A stretch of DNA of 64,000 nucleotides from Achromobacter deleyi. GTDB lineage: Bacteria; Pseudomonadota; Gammaproteobacteria; Burkholderiales; Burkholderiaceae_B. Shown piece by piece: positions 29,897 through 37,726 of the stretch (positions within the stretch are counted from its first letter, which is position 1; each line of letters starts with the position of its first letter). The stretch covers positions 2,294,001 through 2,358,000 of the forward strand of contig NZ_CP065997.1 of the NCBI RefSeq assembly GCF_016127315.1, read 5' to 3'. The translations under genes were made by a program, and so were the position numbers. The notes beneath the pieces are model-generated. The model was not told the origin of the DNA. It searched no databases and worked only from the letters and a program-made list of their open reading frames with translations.

Positions 29897-31165
29897 TCAG
29901 CCCCGACCTGCGAATGCACGAAACTCTGCATGGGCTGAGAAAGCCCCCACCGTCAGAACAATGTCGGCGCCTGAGATGCCGGTCCTGCGCGCAGCGTCCT
30001 GCCAGCCATCGACCGCTGCCACCACTTCCTCCACCACCTGCCGAGCAGGGCCATCGCCAAGCCCGTAGAACGCCGCCGTGCCGAGAACCGTCTCCAGGCT
30101 CGGCCGGTTGTCGACATCGTCGATGTTCAGGACATGCTCCGCCTTGTCGATGTTCGGGTTGACATCAAACGCCGGCGCAAAGCGCCACCCGGTCTTGCCA
30201 AGCACGAAGCCATGGTTGCGCAGGTGATCGTCCCGGTTGCCGACCGCGACGTTGAATACCACGCGACGGAACAGTTGTGCCAGATCCGCGTCTGCATGCT
30301 CTGCATCGCCCTGGGCGCGGATGAACTGGGCTAATTCCAGGTAGCTCGTTCCCTCGCTCTGCGTCTTGCGCAGCAACGTCATCGCCGAGGCATAGAAGCG
30401 CCGGGCGCCATGTGCACGATCGAACCTCTGCACGCAAAAGGTGTGGAAGTCGTTGCCTAGCCTGATTAACCTTGCGGGCGGTACATCCACGCCTGCCTTC
30501 CGGGCCAGTTGGTGAACCACGTACTCCCAGGCCCCGACATCCCGGTCATCGTCACGCGCGGGGAACTTGGCGATCCAGAGCGAACCGTCGGCTTCGGTGA
30601 AGTTGGCCTTCGGCCTGGCACCACCCAACGAGGCGCCCGGCGCGACGAGCACCGCCAGCCACCTGCGCAGGGCATCGAGGTCGTCGATGCGCCGATTGCT
30701 GAGCTGATAGGCCACCACCTCCAGTTCGCGCAAGGTCGTCACCGGAGGCGCCGCCATCTTCTCGTCACCAAGGAAGGTTTCCGTGCCCAGCCGGCGAAAG
30801 CGCAATGCGCCCTGACGGGTCTGGTCCTGTACGCCGATGAGGAAGTCCCAGGCGTAGAGCGTGCGGGGTGGCCGCTTCTCGTCCTTGGCCTGCAGTGCCT
30901 CGCGGCGCTTCATGAGCGTTTGGCCCCAGCGGTCCGGCGATGAGTCCAGGAAGATCCCGAAGTTGCCCAGTTCCGGCTTCGGAAAGAAAGGGTGTTCGTC
31001 CAAGGAGAGATCGGGGTCCAGCGCGAAGGCGCGCGGATCCTTGAGCCAGTCTCGTTCATAGTGGAAGCGAATCTGGCCACGGTCATGGGCCAGCGTGCCG
31101 ACCAGGCATGGAGGGCCGAGGTCATCGTCCAGCCAGACTTCCAGGGCATTGTCCTGCTTGCTCAT
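29897..31165 (-). CDS. hipA: HipA-family serine/threonine kinase toxin
   Basis: 422 residues. The ATP/substrate loop APGASLGGARPKAN (175-188), catalytic loop GNRDDHLRNHGF (D312, N317) and metal-binding APAFDVNP (D334) are all present, so the kinase looks active. The N-terminal subdomain (DSSPDRWGQTLMKRRE) is typical. HipA kinases phosphorylate targets such as GltX and cause dormancy. The start overlaps the hipB stop by four bases (ATGA). It lies upstream of the MBL operon on the same strand with a 136-base gap. Confidence 0.93.
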   Translation of the reverse strand: MSKQDNALEVWLDDDLGPPCLVGTLAHDRGQIRFHYERDWLKDPRAFALDPDLSLDEHPFFPKPELGNFGIFLDSSPDRWGQTLMKRREALQAKDEKRPPRTLYAWDFLIGVQDQTRQGALRFRRLGTETFLGDEKMAAPPVTTLRELEVVAYQLSNRRIDDLDALRRWLAVLVAPGASLGGARPKANFTEADGSLWIAKFPARDDDRDVGAWEYVVHQLARKAGVDVPPARLIRLGNDFHTFCVQRFDRAHGARRFYASAMTLLRKTQSEGTSYLELAQFIRAQGDAEHADADLAQLFRRVVFNVAVGNRDDHLRNHGFVLGKTGWRFAPAFDVNPNIDKAEHVLNIDDVDNRPSLETVLGTAAFYGLGDGPARQVVEEVVAAVDGWQDAARRTGISGADIVLTVGAFSAHAEFRAFAGRG

Positions 31166-31515
31166 GCCGACCCCTTGCGATTCTGGGCCGACGAAGGGGG
31201 GACCTTTTGGCGGCTGGCGTCTGATGGCGACTCCAGCGCTAGATCCTGCAGCTTGCGCCCGATCCGGTCGTCGGCAGCCAGCAGATTGAGATCGCCTTCA
31301 AGGCCCAGCACGGCCAGCACCCGGATATAGGCCCCCAGGGTTGCACCAGGATCGCCTGCCTCGACCTTGTACACGGTGGTTCTGGAAACCCCTGCACGTT
31401 GTGCCACCACCGTGTTGCTCAGCTTGCGCCTCTTGCGGGCAAGGCGTAGCCGTTCGCCCAACTCGGAGAGCAGGCGCTGCTCTTGAGGAAAGACAACGGG
31501 AGGTTTGCGCGGCAT
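31162..31515 (-). CDS. hipB: HipB-like XRE antitoxin
   Basis: 117 residues. A Cro/C1-type HTH (about 18-72: LGERLRLARKRRKLSNTVVA, AGVSRTTVYKVEAGDPGATL) is followed by a Lys/Ser-rich tail of about 35 residues. It binds and neutralises HipA and represses its own promoter. The ATG at 31515 is chosen; a TTG at 31533 is in frame but would lie inside the operator dyad. Coupled to hipA by a four-base overlap. Confidence 0.92.
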   Translation of the reverse strand: MPRKPPVVFPQEQRLLSELGERLRLARKRRKLSNTVVAQRAGVSRTTVYKVEAGDPGATLGAYIRVLAVLGLEGDLNLLAADDRIGRKLQDLALESPSDASRQKVPPSSAQNRKGSA

Positions 31516-31516
31516 G

Positions 31517-31562
31517 TTCGCTATAAAAGACAAAAATTGCTATATTTGTCCATGATAGCGAA
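31517..31562 (-). promoter_or_regulatory. Nested dyad, likely HipB operator
   Basis: The outer arms TTCGCTAT (31517-31524) and ATAGCGAA (31555-31562) and the inner arms GACAAA (31529-31534) and TTTGTC (31545-31550) share exactly the same centre (31539.5). The 46-bp dyad begins two bases upstream of the hipB ATG and covers the expected promoter, as in autoregulated toxin-antitoxin operons. Confidence 0.72.
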
Positions 31563-31682
31563 ATATAAGGCCTATGGCTAGAACTTGCCAACAGGCATCA
31601 AACTGGTACTATTCCTGGTCCAAACTAGATATCTAGACTGGGAAAACTCTTTATTAATCAATGGGTTGAATGCTGGGTTTTG

Positions 31683-31700
31683 TTCCCTTCACCCGCTCCA
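31683..31700 (+). repeat. attR: 18-bp copy of the tRNA-Gly 3' end
   Basis: An exact second copy of TTCCCTTCACCCGCTCCA. No acceptor 5' half or anticodon arm precedes it, so it is not a second tRNA. The tetR stop codon lies two bases beyond it, showing that chromosomal sequence resumes here. Confidence 0.9.
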
Positions 31701-31701
31701 T

Positions 31702-32322
31702 TCACCGACGATCGACCGTACCCTGCCGCGCGATGACGGCCTCGACGATCCGCCGCAACTGTCGGTCGGCGTCGCGGACTGACTGGTTATGCGCGGACAC
31801 CTGCGCACCCTCGAACAGGAACGTGAGTTCGCTCGCCGTGTCTTCCGGCGACGCCAGGCCCGCCCGCTCGCACAGGCTGGCCAGCCGCCGCCATTGCCGC
31901 AGCTTGTGTTCCTCGATCAGTTTGCGGCCGGGATGTTCCGGATCGGGCAGTTCCGCGATCGAGTTGATGAACGCGCAGCCGCGGTGCGACCAGGCGCGCG
32001 CCTCGTCCGAAAAATAGGTGACCCATCCGAGGATCTGCGCGCGGGGATCGTCCGGATGCGCGGCTTCGATGGCATCGAGCGCGCGCCAATAGTCGTCGAT
32101 CACCTGGCGCAGCCATTCGGTCACCAGCACATCCTTTGATTGGAAATGGCGATAGATCGCCATCTTCGTCGTGTTGCCGCGGGCGGCGATGGCGTCGACG
32201 CCGGTCGCCCGGATGCCATCGTTGTAGAACAGCTCGCCGGCCGCCGCGAGCACGCGTTCGCGCGGCGCGGGAGTGGGGGCGGGCACGGCCTCGTTCTGGT
32301 TGTCGCTCTGTTTTCTTGTCAT
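31702..32322 (-). CDS. TetR/AcrR-family transcriptional regulator
   Basis: 206 residues. The N-terminal TetR HTH (about 20-65: RERVLAAAGELFYNDGIRAT, TKMAIYRHFQSKDVLV) is followed by a helical ligand domain (about 80-200) with WSHRGCAFINSIAE. It faces the amidase gene across a 108-base gap containing two perfect 16-bp palindromes, its likely operators. Its stop sits next to attR of the defence element. The inducer is unknown. Confidence 0.94.
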   Translation of the reverse strand: MTRKQSDNQNEAVPAPTPAPRERVLAAAGELFYNDGIRATGVDAIAARGNTTKMAIYRHFQSKDVLVTEWLRQVIDDYWRALDAIEAAHPDDPRAQILGWVTYFSDEARAWSHRGCAFINSIAELPDPEHPGRKLIEEHKLRQWRRLASLCERAGLASPEDTASELTFLFEGAQVSAHNQSVRDADRQLRRIVEAVIARQGTVDRR

Positions 32323-32336
32323 GGGTTCTTGACGGA

Positions 32337-32352
32337 GATACCGATCGGTATC
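32337..32352. promoter_or_regulatory. 16-bp perfect palindrome, TetR operator candidate 1
   Basis: GATACCGATCGGTATC is its own reverse complement and lies 15 bases upstream of the tetR ATG. A near-identical palindrome lies 33 bp further on, centre to centre. Confidence 0.72.
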
Positions 32353-32369
32353 ATCATTCGGATTCCGTT

Positions 32370-32385
32370 GATACTGATCAGTATC
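32370..32385. promoter_or_regulatory. 16-bp perfect palindrome, TetR operator candidate 2
   Basis: GATACTGATCAGTATC shares GATAC-GATC-GTATC with the first palindrome. The 33-bp centre spacing is about three helical turns, so two dimers would sit on the same face and could control tetR and the amidase gene together. Confidence 0.72.
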
Positions 32386-32430
32386 ACTCAGTGGCGATTC
32401 TATGCCACCCCTGGTCGATAGGAAACAGTA

Positions 32431-33891
32431 ATGAAGCTCTCAGAGTACGTGCAATACGACGCGGTCGGGCTTGGCGGCCTCATCGCGCAAGGCGAGGTGA
32501 GTCCGCGGGAACTCGCCGACACGGCGCTTCGAGCCTGCGCGCGGGTCAATCCGCGGATCAACGCGGTGATCGAAAGCTGGTCGCCGGACCTGGCCGACGT
32601 TGACGCCGCGCGGGACAGACATTCGCCTTTGGCGGGCGTCCCCTTCCTGATCAAGGATGTGGGGGTCGCGATGGCCGGCAGGAAAAACGAGTTCGGCAGC
32701 CGGCTGGCGCAAGGCTTCACGGCCGCGGCCGATTCGCTGCTGATGCGGCGCTTTCGCGAGGCCGGGCTGGTGACCCTGGGGCGAACCGCCACGCCCGAGT
32801 TCGCCTGGAGTGGCACGACCGAATCCACGCTGTGCGGCCCGACGCGCAATCCCTGGAACGTGGCCCACGGCGCGGGCGGATCGAGCGGCGGCGCCGCGGC
32901 GGCGGTGGCCGCCGGCATCGTGCCGTTGGCCCATGCCACCGACGCGGCCGGCTCGATCCGCATTCCCTCGGCGGCTTGCGGCGTGTTCGGGCTCAAGCCG
33001 ACGCGAGGCCGCGTGTCCAATGGGCTCGCGCTGGAAGAGGCCATCAACGGCCTGGCGGCCCAGCTTGGCGTCAGCCGTTCGGTGCGTGACAGCGCCGCGC
33101 TGCTGGACGCGGTGCACGGCGCGGCCGATGGCGAGCCGTATGCGATTGCGCCGCCGGTTGGCCGTTACCTGGCGCAAGTCGGCATCGAGCCCGGCAAGCT
33201 GCGTATCGGCGTCATGCCGCAGGCCTGGGGAGGCCAGCGCACCCAGGCGCCCATCCTGGAGCGCCTCGCCGATGCGGTGCGGCTGTGTGCCTCGCTCGGC
33301 CACGAGGTCGAAGAGGCCGAGGCGCCGCTGGGCGTCAGCTGGGAGGCGTTCGTGCATGCCAGCTCGGTGCTGTGGTCCGCCAATATCGCCGCATGGATCG
33401 ACGGTATCGCGGGCGCGATGGGGCGTCAGCCCGACCTGGCAACCCTGGAGCCGCAGACGCTCGCGGTCTATCGAACGGGGCGCGGGATCGGCGCCATCGA
33501 GATGCTCCATGCCCTCGATCTGCGCAATGCCGTGACCCGCGGCGTGGCGGCGTTCTTCTCGCGCTACGACCTGCTGTTGACCCCCACGCTGCCCGACCTG
33601 GCTCCGGCCTTGGGGACCTATGCCGCCGGCGCCGACACGATGGACGGCCACCAATGGACCGACCGCGTCTTCGGCAGTTCGCCGTTCACCCCGGTTTTCA
33701 ATGCCGCCGGACTGCCGGCCATGTCGGTGCCGTTGTTCCAGGACGCCGCGACCGGCCTGCCGATTGGCATGCAGTTCGTTGCGCCGGCCGGCCGCGAGGA
33801 TGTGCTATTCCGGGTGGCCGGCCAGCTGGAGCGCAGCCTGCCGTGGGCGGCGCGGCAGCCAGGCGAGTGGGCGTCGACGGGGAACGATTGA
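32431..33891 (+). CDS. Amidase signature family hydrolase
   Basis: 486 residues. The Ser-cisSer-Lys triad is K75 (FLIKDVG), S151/S152 region (GAGGSSGGAAA) and S175 (DAAGSIRIPS); the usual GGGS before the nucleophile is AAGS here. The family hydrolyses amides (fatty amides, aryl amides, Glu-tRNA amidation). No gatB or gatC is near, so it is a stand-alone amidase, probably catabolic or detoxifying. It diverges from tetR and is likely repressed by it. Confidence 0.93.
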   Translation: MKLSEYVQYDAVGLGGLIAQGEVSPRELADTALRACARVNPRINAVIESWSPDLADVDAARDRHSPLAGVPFLIKDVGVAMAGRKNEFGSRLAQGFTAAADSLLMRRFREAGLVTLGRTATPEFAWSGTTESTLCGPTRNPWNVAHGAGGSSGGAAAAVAAGIVPLAHATDAAGSIRIPSAACGVFGLKPTRGRVSNGLALEEAINGLAAQLGVSRSVRDSAALLDAVHGAADGEPYAIAPPVGRYLAQVGIEPGKLRIGVMPQAWGGQRTQAPILERLADAVRLCASLGHEVEEAEAPLGVSWEAFVHASSVLWSANIAAWIDGIAGAMGRQPDLATLEPQTLAVYRTGRGIGAIEMLHALDLRNAVTRGVAAFFSRYDLLLTPTLPDLAPALGTYAAGADTMDGHQWTDRVFGSSPFTPVFNAAGLPAMSVPLFQDAATGLPIGMQFVAPAGREDVLFRVAGQLERSLPWAARQPGEWASTGND

Positions 33892-33943
33892 GCCGGCGCG
33901 ATTCAAGTACCCTATAGCCCATCCCCATGCCAGAACCCCCCGT

Positions 33944-34999
33944 ATGCAAGACGATCTTTTCGGCGATGCGCTACCCGTGCCGCCGGCCAACACGCCCGAT
34001 CATGCCGCGTCTCGTGCCACTCCCGACCTTTCCGCCCTTCGCGGCATGGCCAGGGTGCTGCCCGCTTCCGCGGGAGAGGAATGGCGCGCGCTCGCCCAGC
34101 AGTTGCCGGCCCAATTGCGCTTTGGCGTCTCCACCTGGTCATACCCGGGTTGGGAAGGGCTGGTCTGGGACGGTGAATACGATTCGAGCACGCTGTCCCG
34201 ACACGGTCTGGGCGCCTACCATCGGCATCCGCTGTTGCGCACGGTTTGCGTGGACCGCACTTTCTGGCAGCCGTTGACGGCGAGCCAGTACGCCGCCTAC
34301 GCGGGGCAGGTCGATGACGATTTCCGTTTCGTCGTCAAATGTCCCGCCAGCGTTACCGACGCCCAGGTGCGTGGCGAAGCAGGCAGGACACGCGAGGCCA
34401 ACCCGCTTTTCCTCGATCCGTCGGTGGCTGTCCAGGAATTCGTGCGCCCGGCGCTCGAAGGCCTGGGCGCCAAGCTCGGCGTCCTGGTGTTCCAGCTGAG
34501 CCCGCTGCCGCTGGGCATGCTGAGCCGCTCGGCATCGCTGTTCGAGAAACTGGATCGCCTGCTGGCGGCTGTCCGGGAGGCCTTGTCCGGGCATGACGCC
34601 GTGATCGTCGCCGTGGAAGTGCGGGACCCGGAACTGCTGGGTCAGGCGCTGGTTGACACGCTCAGGGCGCATGGGGCCACGTTCTGCCTGGGCCTGCATG
34701 GCAAGATGCCGCCGATCGACGCGCAACTGCCGGTGCTGCGCGCGCTATGGCCGGGGCCGCTGGTCTGCCGGTGGAACCTGAACCGCGTCTTCGGCGCCTA
34801 TGGCTATGCCGACGCGCAGAAGAAGCACGATCCGTTCAATGCCATTGTCAGCGAGGATCTCGCCACGCGCACGGTGCTGGCGCGCACGATCCGCGGCATC
34901 ACGGGCGCGGGCCAGCCGGCCTACGTGACGATCAGCAACGATGCCGAGGGCTGCGCGCCGCTGTCCATCCTGCAACTGGCCCAGGCCATCGCGGCGTAG
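33944..34999 (+). CDS. DUF72 domain-containing protein (YecE family)
   Basis: 351 residues. LRFGVSTWSYPGWEGLVW, VCVDRTFWQPLTASQYAAYA, DDDFRFVVKCPASVT and LGVLVFQLSPLP are typical of the TIM-barrel DUF72/YecE family, whose reaction is unknown. The start ATG at 33944 gives an N-terminal MQDDLFGDA; the extension of about 60 residues before the DUF72 core is longer than in E. coli YecE. It lies 52 bases downstream of the amidase and could be co-transcribed. Confidence 0.9.
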   Translation: MQDDLFGDALPVPPANTPDHAASRATPDLSALRGMARVLPASAGEEWRALAQQLPAQLRFGVSTWSYPGWEGLVWDGEYDSSTLSRHGLGAYHRHPLLRTVCVDRTFWQPLTASQYAAYAGQVDDDFRFVVKCPASVTDAQVRGEAGRTREANPLFLDPSVAVQEFVRPALEGLGAKLGVLVFQLSPLPLGMLSRSASLFEKLDRLLAAVREALSGHDAVIVAVEVRDPELLGQALVDTLRAHGATFCLGLHGKMPPIDAQLPVLRALWPGPLVCRWNLNRVFGAYGYADAQKKHDPFNAIVSEDLATRTVLARTIRGITGAGQPAYVTISNDAEGCAPLSILQLAQAIAA

Positions 35000-35058
35000 G
35001 GCCGAGCCCGGCGCGGCATGCCGGGCGCCGGTGCCGGGCGCGGTAAAATCCGCTCCCC

Positions 35059-36120
35059 ATGCGCTACTCCGATTTCCAACAACGTCTCGCCTCCCTGGGC
35101 GCCCAGCCGACTCATCGCGGCCGGGTCATGCGCGCCTGGCTGACCGGGCAGGCGTTCGACAGCGACACCTGGCGGCGGCGTTTCGACAACTTCCTGCCGC
35201 TGGCGGTGCGCGAGGCCCTGCCGGCCCTGGCGGCGGAACTGGACGGGTTGGCGCGGGTGCGCTCCGAACACGCCGGACATGACGGCTCGCGCCTGCTGGT
35301 CGACCTGGCCGACGGGCAGATGGTGGAAAGCGTGCTGCTGCCGCGCGACGGGCTCTGTGTGTCGACCCAGGTCGGCTGCGCCGTGGGCTGTCGTTTCTGC
35401 ATGACCGGCAAGAGCGGCCTGATCCGTCAGGTCGCCAGCATGGAGATCCTGGCCCAGGTGGTGCTGGCGCGGCGCTTGCGTGCGGTGAAGAAAGTCGTTT
35501 TCATGGGCATGGGCGAACCGGCGCACAACCTCGACAACGTGCTCGAGGCCATCAATCTGCTCGGCACCGACGGCAATATCGGCCACAAGAACCTGGTGTT
35601 CTCCACCGTGGGCGATCCGCGCGTGTTCGACGCGTTGCCGCGGCAATCCGTCAAGCCCGCGCTGGCGCTGTCGCTGCATACGACGCGGGCCGAGCTGCGC
35701 GAGCACCTGCTGCCGCGCGCGCCGAAGATCGCGCCGGAGGCCTTGGTGGAACTGGGTGAAAAGTACGCCCGCGACACGGGCTACCCGATCCAGTACCAGT
35801 GGACCTTGCTCAAGGGCATCAACGACGGCGACGATGAGCTGGACGCGATTCCGCGCCTGCTCAAGGGCAAGTTCGGCGTGCTCAACGTGATTCCCTTCAA
35901 CAGCCTCGAGGGTGATGACTACCAGCGTCCCGAGACCGAACGCATCCGCGAGATCGTGCGCATCCTGCACCGCCGCGGGGTGCTGACCAAGATCCGGAAC
36001 AGCGCCGGGCAGGACGTGGACGGCGGCTGTGGCCAGTTGCGGGCCCGCGCGGTGGGGGCGGAGCAGGTGGTGGAACTGCGCCGCATACACAGTGGAAGGC
36101 TGAAGGCCGCGGTTCGGTGA
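35059..36120 (+). CDS. RlmN-like radical SAM rRNA methyltransferase
   Basis: 353 residues. Radical SAM motif CAVGCRFC (C107, C111, C114), GMGEP SAM-binding loop, and the two catalytic positions of the RlmN/Cfr family: C324 in VDGGCGQL and the conserved Glu in VESVLLP (E90). These enzymes methylate C2 (RlmN) or C8 (Cfr) of 23S A2503. The N-terminus is about 30 residues shorter than E. coli RlmN. Genomes of this group usually have a longer RlmN next to ndk, so this may be a second paralogue; that needs the whole genome. Confidence 0.88.
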   Translation: MRYSDFQQRLASLGAQPTHRGRVMRAWLTGQAFDSDTWRRRFDNFLPLAVREALPALAAELDGLARVRSEHAGHDGSRLLVDLADGQMVESVLLPRDGLCVSTQVGCAVGCRFCMTGKSGLIRQVASMEILAQVVLARRLRAVKKVVFMGMGEPAHNLDNVLEAINLLGTDGNIGHKNLVFSTVGDPRVFDALPRQSVKPALALSLHTTRAELREHLLPRAPKIAPEALVELGEKYARDTGYPIQYQWTLLKGINDGDDELDAIPRLLKGKFGVLNVIPFNSLEGDDYQRPETERIREIVRILHRRGVLTKIRNSAGQDVDGGCGQLRARAVGAEQVVELRRIHSGRLKAAVR

Positions 36121-36239
36121 TGAGGCGGTATTGCGTCTGACATTTGAAAAACAGGAGCGTGCGCTCAAGGCGCTTTGCCGCCCGCGTGGGCAGAATAGCC
36201 AGCTTTCGGTATCCAGACCGGTGGTGCACTGGGTGAAGC

Positions 36240-36905
36240 ATGTTTCAAGTTCCCGACGGCGTTGCCTTTCAGCTATTCATCGACCATCGCAGGGCAGACC
36301 TTCAGCGAATCGCACGTCATACTCGAGGCGAATGTCAATTCGACGATGTCGTCAGTGAAGCCTGGATCTTGGCATCACGCCTGCAGACGAGCAGCAGTGA
36401 GTGCTTGGATATGTTGGACGAGGCTTGTCAAGAAAGACTGTTGAGCCATCTCTACCAACAGTTGGTTCGCTACACCGAGCAAACTGTCCGACACGCTGTG
36501 CGGCTCGACCATTCACCCGTCGGGGGCGACCACAGCGGAGATCTCCATCCTGTGGCCTATCTGCTTGTCAGCAATGAAGGACGCGATCCGTTGCGTGAAT
36601 TGCTCGAGCAAGAGACCGACACGGAAGTAGAGTGCGACCTGCAGGGGCACGGCTCACTGGCGGCCGCCTACGTGTACCTTCTGCGTCAGCTCGACAACCA
36701 GATGTCCCGTGTTGCTGATCACCTGCGGATATCTCGCTCCTATGCCTATCGCTGTTGTGCGAATGCCAGAGAGCTGGCAGCCCGTCTCAGGCATATTCCG
36801 GTTCCCATCCCTGAAGACTTCGCGCCAGGCCCTTGGAGATCGTTTCGGTTACGTCGCGCTCACCTACAGCTTGCGTTTAACTTCGATGACCAATTGTCAG
36901 TCTGA
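36240..36905 (+). CDS. Hypothetical protein with sigma-factor-like helix-turn-helix
   Basis: 221 residues, acidic, not recognised with certainty. FDDVVSEAWILAS recalls the region 2 helix of sigma-70-like factors, and MSRVADHLRISRSYAYRCCANARELAARL (kept here as a description of about residues 155-183) reads as a C-terminal HTH. Two Leu-rich helical stretches lie between. GC is lower than in the surrounding chromosome. It precedes the Xre-RES pair by 146 bases on the same strand and may belong to the same acquired islet. Confidence 0.6.
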   Translation: MFQVPDGVAFQLFIDHRRADLQRIARHTRGECQFDDVVSEAWILASRLQTSSSECLDMLDEACQERLLSHLYQQLVRYTEQTVRHAVRLDHSPVGGDHSGDLHPVAYLLVSNEGRDPLRELLEQETDTEVECDLQGHGSLAAAYVYLLRQLDNQMSRVADHLRISRSYAYRCCANARELAARLRHIPVPIPEDFAPGPWRSFRLRRAHLQLAFNFDDQLSV

Positions 36906-37009
36906 CGAAGGATGCTGCGCTTATGTTTGCTGGATGGGCTAGGGCACGCGACGGCAGAGGACGGAAGCACCCCTTCAAGAGGCGTGGGATGGTGGTGAGT
37001 GGTTATATT

Positions 37010-37040
37010 GGTTATGATGATTTTCATATCTATCATAACC
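37010..37040 (+). promoter_or_regulatory. Inverted repeat before the Xre-RES operon, likely operator
   Basis: GGTTATGAT (37010-37018) and ATCATAACC (37032-37040) are perfect 9-bp arms around 13 bases, ending 11 bases before the antitoxin ATG. A third half-site, GGTTATAT, lies at 37001-37008. This fits autorepression by the antitoxin. Confidence 0.68.
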
Positions 37041-37051
37041 ATGAGGTTGCC

Positions 37052-37726
37052 ATGACCCCGATCCGCACACAGGCAGATCTGCTTGATGTGATGACGGGCT
37101 CTCCCGAGGAAGTTGGCCAGCGGCTGAAGCGCGTTCAGGCCGACCAGGTCGTCGCCATCGGGTTGGAGCACGCATCCGCGAAAGAGGCTGGCATGATTGC
37201 CGAAACGTTGGCCCGCTTTGTTCAACTGGTCAATCTGAATGTCATTCGGCACGAACGCGAAACCCTCGAATCGCTGGTTGAAGTTTTGGTGCCCAAGGCG
37301 CCACCCACACCCGTTCAACTCAAAGAGGCGGCGATGTTGGCGAAAGCCCGCATCGCCGTGCTTCGAGAGGGCAATTGGCTGACGGCTGCGGAGATCGCCG
37401 ATCTGGCAGGCTTCAGTTCCAGCAATCCCAGCGCTCAGCCCAACAAGTGGAAGCGTGACGGCCTGATTTTCGCGATCCGGCATCTGGGCGTTGATTACTT
37501 TCCTGACTACGGGTTGGACCCCGACACAGGCTATCGGCCACTCAAGGCCATGGCTGCTGTGATCAAGGTTCTTGGTGGTTCGAAAGACAGCTGGGGCCTG
37601 GCTTATTGGTTTGCCTCGGCCAACAGCTTTCTCGGCGGCGCGCGTCCACAGGATGTGCTTGCAAAGCAACCGGACCGCGTTATCGCCGCGGCCGCGGACG
37701 AACAGGAAGGGATTGTGCATGGCTGA
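37052..37726 (+). CDS. Xre/MbcA/ParS-type antitoxin of a RES toxin
   Basis: 224 residues. The middle contains a HTH-like segment (LTAAEIADLAGFSSSNPS), and the C-terminus has the toxin-binding fold: PLKAMAAVIKVLGGSKDSWG, then WFASANSFLGGARPQDVL. This is the partner layout of RES toxins. The N-terminal 100 residues are longer than in minimal Xre antitoxins. GAGG at 37043-37046 supports the ATG at 37052; the gene overlaps the toxin start by eight bases. An inverted repeat sits just upstream. Confidence 0.82.
   Translation: MTPIRTQADLLDVMTGSPEEVGQRLKRVQADQVVAIGLEHASAKEAGMIAETLARFVQLVNLNVIRHERETLESLVEVLVPKAPPTPVQLKEAAMLAKARIAVLREGNWLTAAEIADLAGFSSSNPSAQPNKWKRDGLIFAIRHLGVDYFPDYGLDPDTGYRPLKAMAAVIKVLGGSKDSWGLAYWFASANSFLGGARPQDVLAKQPDRVIAAAADEQEGIVHG

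Larger units (their letters stand above)
17668..31700 (+). mobile_element. ~14.0-kb tRNA-Gly-integrated element carrying defence genes
   Basis: It is bounded by the tRNA-Gly 3' end and an 18-bp direct repeat of it. A P4-type integrase gene lies next to the tRNA, and base composition is visibly lower in GC than the flanks. Cargo in order: frameshifted integrase; GHKL-nuclease and DUF4365 genes (plus strand); small protein, trypsin-STAND NTPase and MBL protein (minus strand); HipA and HipB (minus strand). There are no replication, conjugation or phage structural genes, so it is an integrative defence island rather than an ICE or prophage. With its integrase broken it is probably fixed in place. 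Confidence 0.85.

Noticed and set aside
31683..31700. Second tRNA-Gly gene
   Set aside because: Only the last 18 bases of the tRNA are present, with no acceptor 5' strand or anticodon arm. It is an att repeat.
17668..31700. Prophage or conjugative element
   Set aside because: No capsid, tail, lysis, relaxase or type IV secretion genes are present; only integrase and defence cargo.
35059..36120. Cfr antibiotic-resistance methyltransferase
   Set aside because: The catalytic motifs are shared by RlmN and Cfr, and nothing in the sequence or context points to Cfr. RlmN-like is the safer call.
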